Source of the DNA: Bifidobacterium tissieri | Lineage (GTDB): Bacteria; Actinomycetota; Actinomycetes; Actinomycetales; Bifidobacteriaceae | Direction: 5' to 3' | DNA length: 49,722 nucleotides | NCBI RefSeq assembly: GCF_002259645.1 | Contig: NZ_MWWV01000016.1 | Coordinates: forward strand, 1 to 49,722 | Shown here: positions 24,457-32,520 of the stretch, piece by piece | Layout: each line of letters starts with the position of its first letter | How positions within the stretch are numbered: the stretch's first letter is position 1 | Made by a program: the position numbers and the translations under genes | The notes under the pieces: model-generated | The model's input: the letters and a program-made list of their open reading frames with translations, nothing else | Databases searched by the model: none | What the model was told of the DNA's origin: nothing

Positions 24457-24561
24457 AAATCATCGGATAACGGAGCGTCATCTGCGTTTCAGAAGACTCG
24501 ACGTACCTTTGTACGCCTTCGTCTTCTGTGCCTTGATGTCGCACGCGTTATCCGATGATTT
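24457..24561 (+). repeat. Fold-back repeat A3
   Basis: Perfect 16-bp arms AAATCATCGGATAACG (24457-24472) and its complement (24546-24561) enclose inner arms CAGAAGAC and GTCTTCTG and the core at 24498-24515. A short partial core (CGTACCTTTGTACG) follows at 24572-24585, just after the aldo/keto reductase end. Confidence 0.85.
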
Positions 24562-24606
24562 TTACGGGGTGCGTACCTTTGTACGTCTCTTCGGTGCGGC
24601 TGTGCG

Positions 24607-25620
24607 TTACTTGCCTAGGGCGATTTCGTCGATGCGGCGCAGTTCGTCGTCGCTGAACTCGAGATTCTTTAGCGCACCGATGTTGTCGACGATCTGCTGC
24701 GGCTTCGATGCGCCCACCAGCACGGTCGTCACCGCCGGATGATGCAGCAGCCACGCCACCGACATCTCCGCCAGCGTCTGACCACGATCGGCGGCCAGAT
24801 CATTCAACGCGCGAATCTGCGCCAGACGTTCCGGCGTCAACGCGTTCTCGTGCAGGAACCGGCCATCCGCCTTGATACGGCTGTCGTCCGGCACGCCGTT
24901 CAGATACCGGTTCGTCAGCAGTCCCTGCTGCAGCGGGCTGAACGTGATCACGCCCTTGCCGAGCCGTTCCGCCGCATCCAGCAGTCCGTTATCCGCCGGA
25001 CGACGATCGAAAATATTGAACTTGTTCTGATTGATGATGAACGGCACACGCAGCTCCTGCAGCATCGCCGTCGCCTTCTCCATCGTCGGGCCGTCATAGT
25101 TCGACAGACCCACGTACAGCGCCTTACCGCTGCTCACCGCCTGCGCCAGCGCGCTCATCGTCTCCTCAAGCGGCGTCTCCGTATCCGGACGGTGATGGTA
25201 GAAGATATCCACGTAATCCAAACCCAGACGCTCCAGACTCTGATCCAGACTCGCCAACAGATACTTGCGGCTGCCTCCATCGCCGTACGGCCCCTGCCAC
25301 ATCTCATACCCGGCCTTGGTGCTGATGATCAGCTCGTCACGATGCCCGCGGAAATACTGGCGCAACAGACGGCCGCAGTTCTTCTCGGCCTGCCCCGGTT
25401 CCGGCCCATAGTTGTTCGCAAGATCAAAATGTGTGATGCCATGGTCGAACGCCGTGAACACCAGCTGCTTCATATGCTCATACGGCGTGAGATCACCGAA
25501 ATTATGCCAAAATCCCAGTGACAGTGCCGGCAGCTTCAAACCAGAATTGCCGCAACGGTTATAGACCATGTCATCGTATCGGCTGGGCGCGGGCGTGTAC
25601 ACGGTTGTGGGTTCGAACAT
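24607..25620 (-). CDS. Aldo/keto reductase (YghZ/Kv-beta-like, AKR14-type)
   Basis: This is a 337-residue TIM-barrel oxidoreductase. The catalytic set is visible: Asp and Tyr in FDLANNYGPEPG, Lys in IISTKAGYEMWQGPYGDGG, and His in VDIFYHHRPD. The NADPH-binding tail is TVLVGASKPQQIVDNI. The GPEPGQAEKN and WQGPYGDGGSRK stretches are characteristic of the E. coli YghZ group, which reduces aldehydes such as methylglyoxal. I chose ATG 25620, five bases after AAAGGAG. The ATG one codon earlier is too close, and the 25686 start lacks a site. It is divergent from a MerR regulator, with a shared control region, so it is probably induced by aldehydes or similar stress (inference). Confidence 0.92.
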   Translation of the reverse strand: MFEPTTVYTPAPSRYDDMVYNRCGNSGLKLPALSLGFWHNFGDLTPYEHMKQLVFTAFDHGITHFDLANNYGPEPGQAEKNCGRLLRQYFRGHRDELIISTKAGYEMWQGPYGDGGSRKYLLASLDQSLERLGLDYVDIFYHHRPDTETPLEETMSALAQAVSSGKALYVGLSNYDGPTMEKATAMLQELRVPFIINQNKFNIFDRRPADNGLLDAAERLGKGVITFSPLQQGLLTNRYLNGVPDDSRIKADGRFLHENALTPERLAQIRALNDLAADRGQTLAEMSVAWLLHHPAVTTVLVGASKPQQIVDNIGALKNLEFSDDELRRIDEIALGK

Positions 25621-25685
25621 CATTGCTCCTTTGCTGACATGCAAAAAACCAGGCGATATCGAAATCGGTTGATATCGTGATTCCA

Positions 25686-25715
25686 TCGTTACACTTCAAG
25701 CGCACTTGAACGCAA
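25686..25715 (-). promoter_or_regulatory. MerR-type promoter of aldo/keto reductase
   Basis: On the minus strand TTGCGT (25710-25715) and TAACGA (25686-25691) are separated by 18 bases. The spacer is centred on a perfect dyad, TTCAAG-N4-CTTGAA (25695-25710), which overlaps the -35 by one base. A dyad inside a long spacer is the classic design of MerR-activated promoters, where the regulator twists the DNA. The MerR gene lies 66 bases away and is divergent. Confidence 0.7.
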
Positions 25716-25781
25716 ATCACACCGGATTGCACGATGACGATGATTGCGCGGTGGCGATGATTTCAAGACAGGAGCTGATGT

Positions 25782-26279
25782 ATGGCAACGACTACGCATA
25801 TCGACAACGGCCATGATAACAACGACGTTGCCATTGCCGATCCCGTCGGATACTCCATCCGGCAGGTCGCCGCGATGTTTCACATGCAGCCGTCCACGTT
25901 GCGTTATTACGAGGATGCGGGTCTGCTCACCAACGTGGAACGCGACTCCGCAGGGCAGCGCGTGTACCGGGAATGTCACATCAACCGACTGCGCACAATC
26001 TGCTGCTTCAAGCACGCCGGCATGAGCATCAGCGAGTTGCAGCGGTTTTTCTCCTACGAGTCCGACGAAGTCGGCCATATCGATGAGATCATGGAGCTGC
26101 TGTACGAGCGGCATGAGGCGTTGGACGAACAGCGTCGTGCACTTGAGGAGGCGCATGCGCATTTGCTCTGCAAACTGCATTTCTACGGCGACATCCAGAA
26201 AGCCGCTCGTGAGCGTCGCCCACTCCCCCAATGGTCCGACTATCGCCACGCGGTGTTCACGGAGATTTCCGGTTCATGA
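25782..26279 (+). CDS. MerR-family transcriptional regulator
   Basis: This is a 165-residue protein. The winged helix-turn-helix starts at about residue 22 (GYSIRQVAAMFHMQPSTLRYYEDAGLL), followed by RDSAGQRVYRECHINRL and a long dimerising helix (HIDEIMELLYERHEALDEQR). The C-terminal effector region is short. No paired cysteine metal site is evident, so it is probably of the aldehyde- or stress-sensing kind. AGGAG precedes ATG 25782. It is divergent from the aldo/keto reductase and probably binds the dyad in that promoter. About 20 polar residues precede the HTH. Confidence 0.93.
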   Translation: MATTTHIDNGHDNNDVAIADPVGYSIRQVAAMFHMQPSTLRYYEDAGLLTNVERDSAGQRVYRECHINRLRTICCFKHAGMSISELQRFFSYESDEVGHIDEIMELLYERHEALDEQRRALEEAHAHLLCKLHFYGDIQKAARERRPLPQWSDYRHAVFTEISGS

Positions 26280-26289
26280 CACGACAAAA

Positions 26290-26319
26290 CCCCGCGGAAC
26301 ACCGAGAAGTTCCATGGGG
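26290..26319. terminator. Hairpin after merR gene
   Basis: CCCC-GC-GGAAC pairs with GTTCC-AT-GGGG around an 8-base loop, ten bases after the merR stop, with a C-A mismatch inside. No T-run follows on the plus strand. A run of four T follows on the minus strand. Confidence 0.35.
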
Positions 26320-26436
26320 CTGGGGATTGTCTCGACAGGTGTGTGACTGGTTTTGGCTGCCACCGGTCGTGATGCCGGCGGGAAGGGTCTCCCGCTGAGA
26401 GCCGCGCCGATCAAAGCGGTGACGACATGGAGAAAG

Positions 26437-26640
26437 ACGGTTCCCCGCCTCGGTGCGTATCTGACGCGCGCTTGTGACGAACAAGCACCGGACGCACGCC
26501 CCGATGCGCATATGACGCACAGAGACGTCGAACAAGCACCGGGGACACGCTCCAGTGCTTGTTCGACGCACGCTTGTGCCAAACCCGCATCAAGGGGCAC
26601 GCTTCAGTGCACATTCGACGCACGCATGCGACCAAAACCA
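26437..26640 (-). repeat. Four-unit tandem array, exact 51-bp period (minus orientation)
   Basis: Read on the minus strand, units start at 26640, 26589, 26538 and 26487. Cores begin TGCTTGTTCG or TGCGGGTTTGG, pass GCGTGCGTC, and end GCA after 34 bp. The 17-bp spacers are GC-rich, such as CGGGGCGTGCGTCCGG, and match those of the array at 14149. Across one spacer GTCGAACAAGCAC pairs perfectly with GTGCTTGTTCGAC of the next unit. Confidence 0.85.
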
Positions 26641-26718
26641 GCTACACACTTACCGAGACATTCCGCGGGGCTACCTACCATAACCACGATTTATGAACCA
26701 CAAACCCTGGTTCGCCGT

Positions 26719-26813
26719 TGAGTTTTGGATGATGTGTGTGTCCGCAAGGCGCACCGAAGGAAGGCGTACGAAGGTACGTCGACTGAGGAGTAACGCCGCG
26801 GACACTCCATTTG
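26719..26813 (-). repeat. Fold-back repeat A4 (shares distal arm with A6)
   Basis: The plus-strand left side GAGTTTTGGATGATG, the stem GTGTCCGC / GCGGACAC and the core are the same as A6, with one base change in the core loop. The arm that should pair with the left side is replaced after CAT by unrelated sequence. Confidence 0.82.
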
Positions 26814-26829
26814 CGTGTGGTTGATTGTT

Positions 26830-26910
26830 TGTGTAATGCGTGTGTCTTCAAGGCGCGGAACGCGAAGGCGTACAAAAGTACGTCGAGTGTTCCGTAACGC
26901 CGGTTCATTG
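26830..26910 (-). repeat. Fold-back repeat A5 (diverged)
   Basis: On the minus strand the core is TCGACGTACTTTTGTACG, with inner arms CGGAAC (26856-26861) and GTTCCG (26889-26894). The outer arms are poorly paired. Confidence 0.7.
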
Positions 26911-26912
26911 TC

Positions 26913-27015
26913 GAGTTTTGGATGATGTGTGTGTCCGCAAGGCGCACCGAAGGAAGGCGTACAAAGGTACGTCGACTGAGGAGTAACGCCGCGGACACTC
27001 CATCATCCAAAACTC
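26913..27015 (-). repeat. Fold-back repeat A6, at trpS stop codon
   Basis: Perfect 15-bp outer arms GAGTTTTGGATGATG (26913-26927) and its complement (27001-27015) start at the second base of the trpS stop codon. A second perfect stem, GTGTCCGC (26931-26938) with GCGGACAC (26991-26998), lies inside, then the constant core. Confidence 0.88.
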
Positions 27016-28105
27016 AGTATTTCATGCCCATGGCGGAGCGCACTTCATCCAACGTCTCTTCGGCGATCGCATTGGCGCGCTTGTTGCCGTCGTGGAGGAT
27101 GTCTCGGATGGAATCCATGTCCTTGGCGAGTTCGGCGCGGCGCTCGCGATGCGGGGCCAGGAACTCGTTGACGGAGTCGGTGACGTACTTCTTGAGGGCA
27201 CCGGCACCGGCGGCGCCGATCTCGTCGGCGATCTCCTGTGGGTCACGACCGGTTACCAGACCGGCGGTGGTGAGCAGGGCGGCGACCTGCGGACGGTTGA
27301 TCGGGTCGAATGTGATGGTGCGCTCGGAGTCGGTGGGGCTCTTCTTGATGAGCTTGGCGGTTTCTTCCGCGGTGGCACCCAGCATGATGGAGTTGCCGTA
27401 GGACTTGCTCATCTTGCGGCCGTCGAGGCCCGGGATCTCCGGAGCGTCGGACAGGATGGCGGACGGCTCGGGGAACACGGGGTTCTTCTTGGCGAAACGC
27501 TCGTTGAAGCGGCGGGCGATGGTGCGGGTGATCTCCACGTGCGGCAGGTTGTCCTTGCCGATCGGCACCACGTTGGCTTTGCAGAAGAGGATGTCGCATG
27601 CCTGATGCACGGGGTAGGTGAGCAGCAGGCCGGTCAGTGCGTGGCCGCTGGCTTCCATCTCGGACTTGACGGTGGGGTTGCGGTGCAGTTCGGCCTCGGT
27701 GACGAGGGAGAGGAACGGCAGCATGAGCTGGTTCTCGGCGGGCACTGCGGAATGCGTGAAGATCATGGTCTTGGTCGGGTCGATGCCGGCGGCCATGTAG
27801 TCGAGAACGAGGTTGAGCACGTTGTCTTCGATGTGCTCGGTGGTGTCGCGGTCGGTGATCACCTGATAGTCGGCGATGATGATGTTGGTGTTCACGCCGC
27901 GGTTCTGCATGGCCACGCGCTCCTTGATGGAGCCGAAGTAGTGGCCGAGGTGCAGACGGCCGGTCGGGCGGTCGCCGGTGAGCATGGTGAACTTGCTGGG
28001 ATCGGCCTCAAGTTTGGCGAGCGTGGCGTCGGAGCGTTTCTTCGCTGCGAGGAAGCTCGCGCTCATTTCGTTGCCTGCTGCTGTCAACTGCTGCTCTTCG
28101 GCCAT
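27014..28105 (-). CDS. trpS: Tryptophanyl-tRNA synthetase
   Basis: This is a 363-residue class I aminoacyl-tRNA synthetase. The HIGH signature is HLGH in TGDRPTGRLHLGHYFGS, and the second signature is the exact KMSKS in PGLDGRKMSKSYGNSIML. It charges tRNA-Trp with tryptophan. The start at ATG 28105 gives MAEEQQL. A longer frame to 28180 would add a leader with no family match. No clear ribosome-binding site is seen before 28105, which is odd for an essential gene and may mean a weakly led transcript. The stop is shared with fold-back element A6. The next gene upstream is divergent. Confidence 0.96.
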   Translation of the reverse strand: MAEEQQLTAAGNEMSASFLAAKKRSDATLAKLEADPSKFTMLTGDRPTGRLHLGHYFGSIKERVAMQNRGVNTNIIIADYQVITDRDTTEHIEDNVLNLVLDYMAAGIDPTKTMIFTHSAVPAENQLMLPFLSLVTEAELHRNPTVKSEMEASGHALTGLLLTYPVHQACDILFCKANVVPIGKDNLPHVEITRTIARRFNERFAKKNPVFPEPSAILSDAPEIPGLDGRKMSKSYGNSIMLGATAEETAKLIKKSPTDSERTITFDPINRPQVAALLTTAGLVTGRDPQEIADEIGAAGAGALKKYVTDSVNEFLAPHRERRAELAKDMDSIRDILHDGNKRANAIAEETLDEVRSAMGMKY

Positions 28106-28256
28106 TACGCACCAACCCGTTTTTGTTGAAGGTATTGAAAAATAACGCTCTAATCGTAAAAGTCTGAGCCGACATCCCAAGATTAGTGGTACTCTCTTAT
28201 GTGATGAATTAGGAAACGTGTTGCCTCGGGCACAATAGACTGGCGAAGGGGGTCAG

Positions 28257-28655
28257 ATGGGCCGCGGACGTCAGAAGGCTAAGCAGACGCGAATTGCCCG
28301 TAAGCTCAAGTACCTCACCACTGATACCGATTACGATGAGCTCGCGAAGGAACTGTCAAGTCAGGATGAGGTGACTCCATCCGCTGCGGATCCGTTTGCG
28401 ACGATCGAAACCAAGATTCATGCCGATGATCATGCGGATCATGCGTCCGGCGGGGTTGATGGCGAGGAACTGGACGAGTACGCGCAGTGGGCCGCCGAAG
28501 CCGCCAAGAAGGCGGAGGAGAAGCCGGCCGCCAAGGCTCCCGTTCGACGGGGACCGATTCCCATGCCGATGCCTTCCGCATTGAAGAAAACCGTAAAACC
28601 AGCCGCTCCGGCCAAGCCGAAGACGGAGGATTCCGAGTCCGATTCCGACGAATGA
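28257..28655 (+). CDS. DUF3073 family protein
   Basis: This is a 132-residue actinobacterial protein. The conserved N-terminus MGRGRQKAKQTRIARKLKY and the following TDYDELAKEL are the DUF3073 signature. The rest is a low-complexity tail: an acidic DEYAQWAAEAAKKAEEK stretch, a Pro-Ala-Lys stretch, and a final run of Ser, Asp and Glu. The basic head and acidic tail suggest nucleic acid or ribosome contact, but the function is unknown. GGGGGTC just before the start is a fair ribosome-binding site. A strong terminator follows. Confidence 0.88.
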   Translation: MGRGRQKAKQTRIARKLKYLTTDTDYDELAKELSSQDEVTPSAADPFATIETKIHADDHADHASGGVDGEELDEYAQWAAEAAKKAEEKPAAKAPVRRGPIPMPMPSALKKTVKPAAPAKPKTEDSESDSDE

Positions 28656-28691
28656 TCGATCAGTGATCGTTCGTATTCGGCAGATAATGTA

Positions 28692-28727
28692 AGGGGCAGA
28701 CGCCATTCGGGTGCCTGCCCCTTTTTC
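28692..28727 (+). terminator. Intrinsic terminator of DUF3073 gene
   Basis: AGGGGCAG (28692-28699) pairs with CTGCCCCT (28715-28722), then TTTTC follows. On the plus strand this is a typical terminator, 37 bases after the stop. Confidence 0.85.
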
Positions 28728-28788
28728 ATACCTATATATATTTGTATCGAAGTCTGTGCGCGTCGTCGTTCGCGGTAGTTCCCTTCCG

Positions 28789-29178
28789 CTATATCAACGG
28801 GAGCAGTTCACTCAGATCGTCGCGCTCGCCCACCGCGCTGATGTGTCCGGCGTTCTTCTCCTCGTCCCATGTGCTCATTCCGCAGACCAATCGCAGCCAT
28901 ACGTCCGGTTCGAGTTCGATCACGTCGGGAGGCGTGAGATTATGCGGATCTGATGCAGGCCCATCCAGAATTTTGATCGCGCCCCATGGCGCTACGCGCA
29001 CTTCCACGCCTTCACCCGGCGCTCTGCGTTCCATGAGATACAACGAATATCGCACGGCCATGGCCCAGACCCGACGAGGCAGATCGTCCGTTTCCGCGGG
29101 CTCGTTCGCTGCCGTTTGCCGCCATTGCTCCAACGCCCGTTTTCCTTCGGGTAGATCCTTCTTCAAAATGGATGCCAT
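28789..29178 (-). CDS. Sterol-carrier-like (bacterial SCP_3-type) protein
   Basis: This 129-residue protein resembles the small actinobacterial proteins with the SCP-2-related fold. The visible marks are GVEVRVAPWGAIKILDGP, PPDVIELEPDVWLRLVCGM, and the ending AVGERDDLSELLPL. Such proteins have an open lipid-binding pocket. The true ligand in bacteria is not known, and sterols are unlikely. Start MASILKKD has no strong ribosome-binding site. It converges with the DUF3073 gene, and its own upstream region leads into the glgP promoter region. Confidence 0.75.
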   Translation of the reverse strand: MASILKKDLPEGKRALEQWRQTAANEPAETDDLPRRVWAMAVRYSLYLMERRAPGEGVEVRVAPWGAIKILDGPASDPHNLTPPDVIELEPDVWLRLVCGMSTWDEEKNAGHISAVGERDDLSELLPLI

Positions 29179-29242
29179 ATGATCATCATCCCACGTCCCT
29201 TTCCGATGTGTGGTTTGAAGGATGATTGCGCCAGCGTTTGTT

Positions 29243-29290
29243 CACTTGAAACAACTGCAATTGGCACGTTCAAGTGCTACCATCGGATAT
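29243..29290 (+). promoter_or_regulatory. Putative glgP promoter with CACTTGAA...TTCAAGTG dyad
   Basis: TTGGCA (29261-29266) and GGATAT (29285-29290) are separated by 18 bases. CACTTGAA (29243-29250) and TTCAAGTG (29269-29276) form a perfect 8-bp dyad spanning the -35. The half-site is the same as in the aldo/keto reductase promoter. A leader of about 110 bases would follow. Confidence 0.45.
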
Positions 29291-29406
29291 TGTTGGTCTC
29301 AGACAGGTGAATCCGTCATCCAGAATTCATCTGAAAGCTAGGCAGAGTCGCCTTTGCGGACGGATAATGTCTAGCGGGAGATGTTTCTCACGAGAAAGAG
29401 TGCTTT

Positions 29407-31863
29407 ATGACTGAGCAAACCGCACCGAAGTCCCCGGTGACCACCGAGCAGTTCATTGACGAAATCAAGGAGCAGCTGAAGTACAACCAGGGCGTGACTC
29501 TTGAACAGGCTACCGACGCCGACATCTACGTCGCGTCGTCCCTGGCCGTTCGCCGCCACCTCATGGACTCCTGGACCGCTACGCAGAAGGCCATGGTCGA
29601 AGGCAACACCAAGGCCGTCGGCTACCTGTCCGCCGAGTTCCTCATCGGTAAGCAGCTGCGTAACGCGCTGCTCAACCTGGGCATGCTGACCGAGTTCGAT
29701 GAAGCCGTCAAGACTCTGGGCCATGACCCGCAGCTCGTCGTCGACGCCGAGTACGAGCCCGGCCTCGGCAACGGTGGTCTGGGTCGTCTGGCTGCCTGCT
29801 ACGTTGATTCCCTCGCCTCGCTGGGCGTGCCGGCCTTCGGTTACGGCATCCAGTACAAGTACGGTATCTTCAAGCAGGAGTTCGACGCCGAGGGCAAGCA
29901 GGTCGAGCGCCCTGACTACTGGCTCGCCAACGATGAGCCGTGGGGCCACATCGACTACAACCGTTCCCAGAAGGTCTCCTTCGGCGGCGAGGTCGTCGAG
30001 GAGAACGGCAAGAAGGTTTGGAAGCCGGTCTGGTCCGTGCGCGCCGTCCCGGTCGACTACATGGTTCCGGGCTACGCCTCCGGCCGTGTTGACACCCTGC
30101 GTCTGTGGAGTGCCAAGAGCTACGACGAGTTCGACCTCCTCACCTTCAACAAGAGCGAGTACCTCGACGCCGTCAAGCCGCAGGTTGAGGCCGAAAACAT
30201 CTCGAAGATCCTCTACCCGGAGGACTCCACTCCTCAGGGCAAGCGCCTGCGCCTCGAGCAGCAGTACTTCTTCGTCGCCGCATCCCTGCACGACGCCATC
30301 CGCGTGTTCTACCCCGGCCAGGACAAGCCTGATCTGACCACCTTCCCGGACAAGATCACCTTCCAGCTCAACGACACCCACCCGGTGATCGGCATCCCCG
30401 AGCTCATGCGCATCCTGATCGACGAATACGACTACGACTGGGATACCGCCTGGGATATCACCACCAAGACCTTCAACTACACCTGCCACACCCTGCTTCC
30501 GGAAGCCCTCGAAGTCTGGCCCGTCGACCTCATCAACGAGCTGCTGCCTCGCCACATGGAGATCATCAACGAGATCAACGAGCACTTCCTCGCCGAGCTC
30601 AAGGGCCTCACCCGTGACAAGGAGCGCATCAACCGCATGCGCATCGTCACCGAAGGCGAGCACCCGCAGGTGCGTATGGCCTACCTCGCTACCGCCGGCG
30701 GATCCCACGTCAACGGCGTTGCCGAGCTCCACTCCCAGCTCCTCAAGGACGTCACCCTCCGTGACTTCTCCGACCTCTTCCCCACCAAGTTCACCAACGT
30801 CACCAACGGTGTCACCCCCCGTCGCTTCATCCGCCTTGCCAACCCCCGCCTGAGCGCCCTCATCACCGAAGGCCTCGGCACCGACAAGTGGCTCAGCGAC
30901 CTCGACCTGCTCCAGGGCCTCGTTCCTCTGGCCAACGACGACGAATTCGTCAAGAAGTTCGCCGAAGTCAAGCACGCCAACAAGGTCGCCTTCGCCAACT
31001 TCGCCAAGGACCGCTACGGCTTCGAAGCCAACCCGGACACCATGTTCAACACCATGGTCAAGCGCCTCCACGAGTACAAGCGCCAGTCCCTCAAGATCCT
31101 GGCCCTCATCTCCCGCTACGCCGCCATCAAGAACGGTACCGTCAACGTTGATGACGTTCTCCCCCGTACCGTCTTCTTCGGCGCCAAGGCCGCCCCGGGT
31201 TACTACATGGCCAAGCTCACCATCCAGCTCATCAACAACGTCGCCCGTGTCGTCAACAACGACCCCGACGTCAAGGGCAAGCTGGCCGTCCACTTCCCCG
31301 CCAACTACAACGTTCGTCTCGCTCAGCACCTCATCCCCGCCACCGAGCTTGACGAGCAGATCTCCCAGGCCGGTAAGGAAGCCTCCGGCACCGGTAACAT
31401 GAAGTTCGCCCTCAACGGCGCCCTTACCGTCGGAACCCTCGACGGTGCCAACGTCGAGATCCGCGAACGCGTCGGTGCCGACAACTTCTTCCTCTTCGGT
31501 CTCACCGTCGACGAAGTCGAAGCCCTCTACGAGGAAGGCTACGATCCGGCCAAGTACTACGAAGCCGACCCCCGCCTCAAGATGGCCATCGACATGATCT
31601 CCTCCGGTACCTTCTCCGACGGCGACCGCAACACCTACGCGCCGCTCGTTGCCGACTGGCTCACCAAGGACTACTTCATGACCCTCGCCGACTTCAGCGC
31701 CTACGCCGACATCCAGTACCAGATCGAGGACCTCTACCGTCAGCCCATGGAGTGGAACCGCAAGGCCATCCTCAACGTGGCCAACACCGGCTACTTCAGC
31801 TCCGACCGCGCGATTGAGGATTATCTCGAGCGAATCTGGCACACTTCTCCGCTCGCTGACTGA
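29407..31863 (+). CDS. glgP: Glycogen/maltodextrin phosphorylase
   Basis: This is an 818-residue GT35 enzyme of usual length. The PLP-lysine stretch is EASGTGNMKFALNGALTVGT, followed by LDGANVEI. The glucose-site motifs NGGLGRLAACYVDSLA and FQLNDTHPVIGIPELMR are present. It splits alpha-1,4-glucans with phosphate, giving glucose 1-phosphate, which feeds the bifid shunt. Codon use is strongly biased toward a few C-ending codons, more than in its neighbours, which fits high expression. AGAAAGAG lies before ATG 29407. The stop overlaps a fold-back repeat. A long antisense frame on the minus strand is a shadow. Confidence 0.97.
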   Translation: MTEQTAPKSPVTTEQFIDEIKEQLKYNQGVTLEQATDADIYVASSLAVRRHLMDSWTATQKAMVEGNTKAVGYLSAEFLIGKQLRNALLNLGMLTEFDEAVKTLGHDPQLVVDAEYEPGLGNGGLGRLAACYVDSLASLGVPAFGYGIQYKYGIFKQEFDAEGKQVERPDYWLANDEPWGHIDYNRSQKVSFGGEVVEENGKKVWKPVWSVRAVPVDYMVPGYASGRVDTLRLWSAKSYDEFDLLTFNKSEYLDAVKPQVEAENISKILYPEDSTPQGKRLRLEQQYFFVAASLHDAIRVFYPGQDKPDLTTFPDKITFQLNDTHPVIGIPELMRILIDEYDYDWDTAWDITTKTFNYTCHTLLPEALEVWPVDLINELLPRHMEIINEINEHFLAELKGLTRDKERINRMRIVTEGEHPQVRMAYLATAGGSHVNGVAELHSQLLKDVTLRDFSDLFPTKFTNVTNGVTPRRFIRLANPRLSALITEGLGTDKWLSDLDLLQGLVPLANDDEFVKKFAEVKHANKVAFANFAKDRYGFEANPDTMFNTMVKRLHEYKRQSLKILALISRYAAIKNGTVNVDDVLPRTVFFGAKAAPGYYMAKLTIQLINNVARVVNNDPDVKGKLAVHFPANYNVRLAQHLIPATELDEQISQAGKEASGTGNMKFALNGALTVGTLDGANVEIRERVGADNFFLFGLTVDEVEALYEEGYDPAKYYEADPRLKMAIDMISSGTFSDGDRNTYAPLVADWLTKDYFMTLADFSAYADIQYQIEDLYRQPMEWNRKAILNVANTGYFSSDRAIEDYLERIWHTSPLAD

Positions 31864-31948
31864 CGGAGTGTCATCGGTTGCGCAGAAGGTTCGACGTACC
31901 TTTGTACGCCTTCACCTTCTGCGCAGCCGATGCCACACTCGTCAGTCA
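31857..31948 (+). repeat. Fold-back repeat A7, overlapping glgP stop codon
   Basis: The outer arms are TGACTGACG (31857-31865, covering the end of glgP) and CGTCAGTCA (31940-31948). Further paired blocks follow: GAGTGT/ACACTC, CATCGG/CCGATG and TGCGCAGAAGG (31879-31889) with CCTTCTGCGCA (31915-31925). The apex is the core TCGACGTACCTTTGTACG. Confidence 0.88.
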
Positions 31949-31994
31949 ACTCGCTTGCTCGCGACTGCGGAGGGTGATTGAGTACATAAACAAT

Positions 31995-32047
31995 GTGGGT
32001 GGTGGCGCTATCGAAAGCAATGTGCTTCCGGTAGCGCCACCACCCAC
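31995..32047. terminator. Strong hairpin between glgP and small membrane protein gene
   Basis: GTGGGTGGTGGCGCTA (31995-32010) and its complement (32032-32047) form a perfect 16-bp stem, followed on the plus strand by GTTTTGTATG. It lies between convergent genes and probably ends transcripts in at least the plus direction. Confidence 0.65.
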
Positions 32048-32095
32048 GTTTTGTATGTCAGGCGAACCTGAACCCCAACCCTAACGGGAAAACTC

Positions 32096-32338
32096 TCAGG
32101 CCTCTTCGGCGGTTTCAGCCTCGTCGGCCTCAGCCTCTTCCGCGGCCTCGTCGGCCTCGGCCTTCTCCTTCTTCGTGACACTCAGATCGACCGGAGAAGA
32201 GCTGTTCTCCCACGGCTCCTCCCACGGGTCATACTCCGGGTTCTGCTGCTTGTACAGGTACAGCGCCGCCAGACCGGCCAGCAACGCACCGAACAGAAGC
32301 GCGAAGAACTTCCACCCGTTCGACGACTTGTTCTCCAT
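32096..32338 (-). CDS. Small single-span membrane protein, unknown function
   Basis: This is an 80-residue protein. A basic, polar start (MENKSSNGWK) leads into one hydrophobic segment (FFALLFGALLAGLAALYLY), then a Pro-Tyr-Trp stretch and a C-terminal tail of Glu, Ala and Asp repeats. AAAGGAG lies six bases before ATG 32338, which settles the start over an upstream ATG at 32353. The tail would lie outside or inside the membrane depending on orientation; by the positive-inside rule the N-terminus is inside. I do not recognise the family. It is convergent with glgP and divergent from the rhomboid gene. Confidence 0.75.
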   Translation of the reverse strand: MENKSSNGWKFFALLFGALLAGLAALYLYKQQNPEYDPWEEPWENSSSPVDLSVTKKEKAEADEAAEEAEADEAETAEEA

Positions 32339-32520
32339 ATTGGCTCCTTTCACAGGGAATTACAGCCTGCCCTTTCAGACCGCTTTCACCCATTCTAAGC
32401 CGACGATGTGCCCAAGCTGTGAGCATCCACGCCGAACGTCCCTTGAAAGTCATCCCATCACAGGCATCCTCGCCCGTCCGTCTCTTCTCACCGGCCCTAC
32501 CATGCCATACAGTAGGGTCC

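Noticed and set aside
31878-32084. 68-codon frame after glgP
   Set aside because: It consists of the fold-back repeat A7 and the terminator hairpin. No ribosome-binding site.
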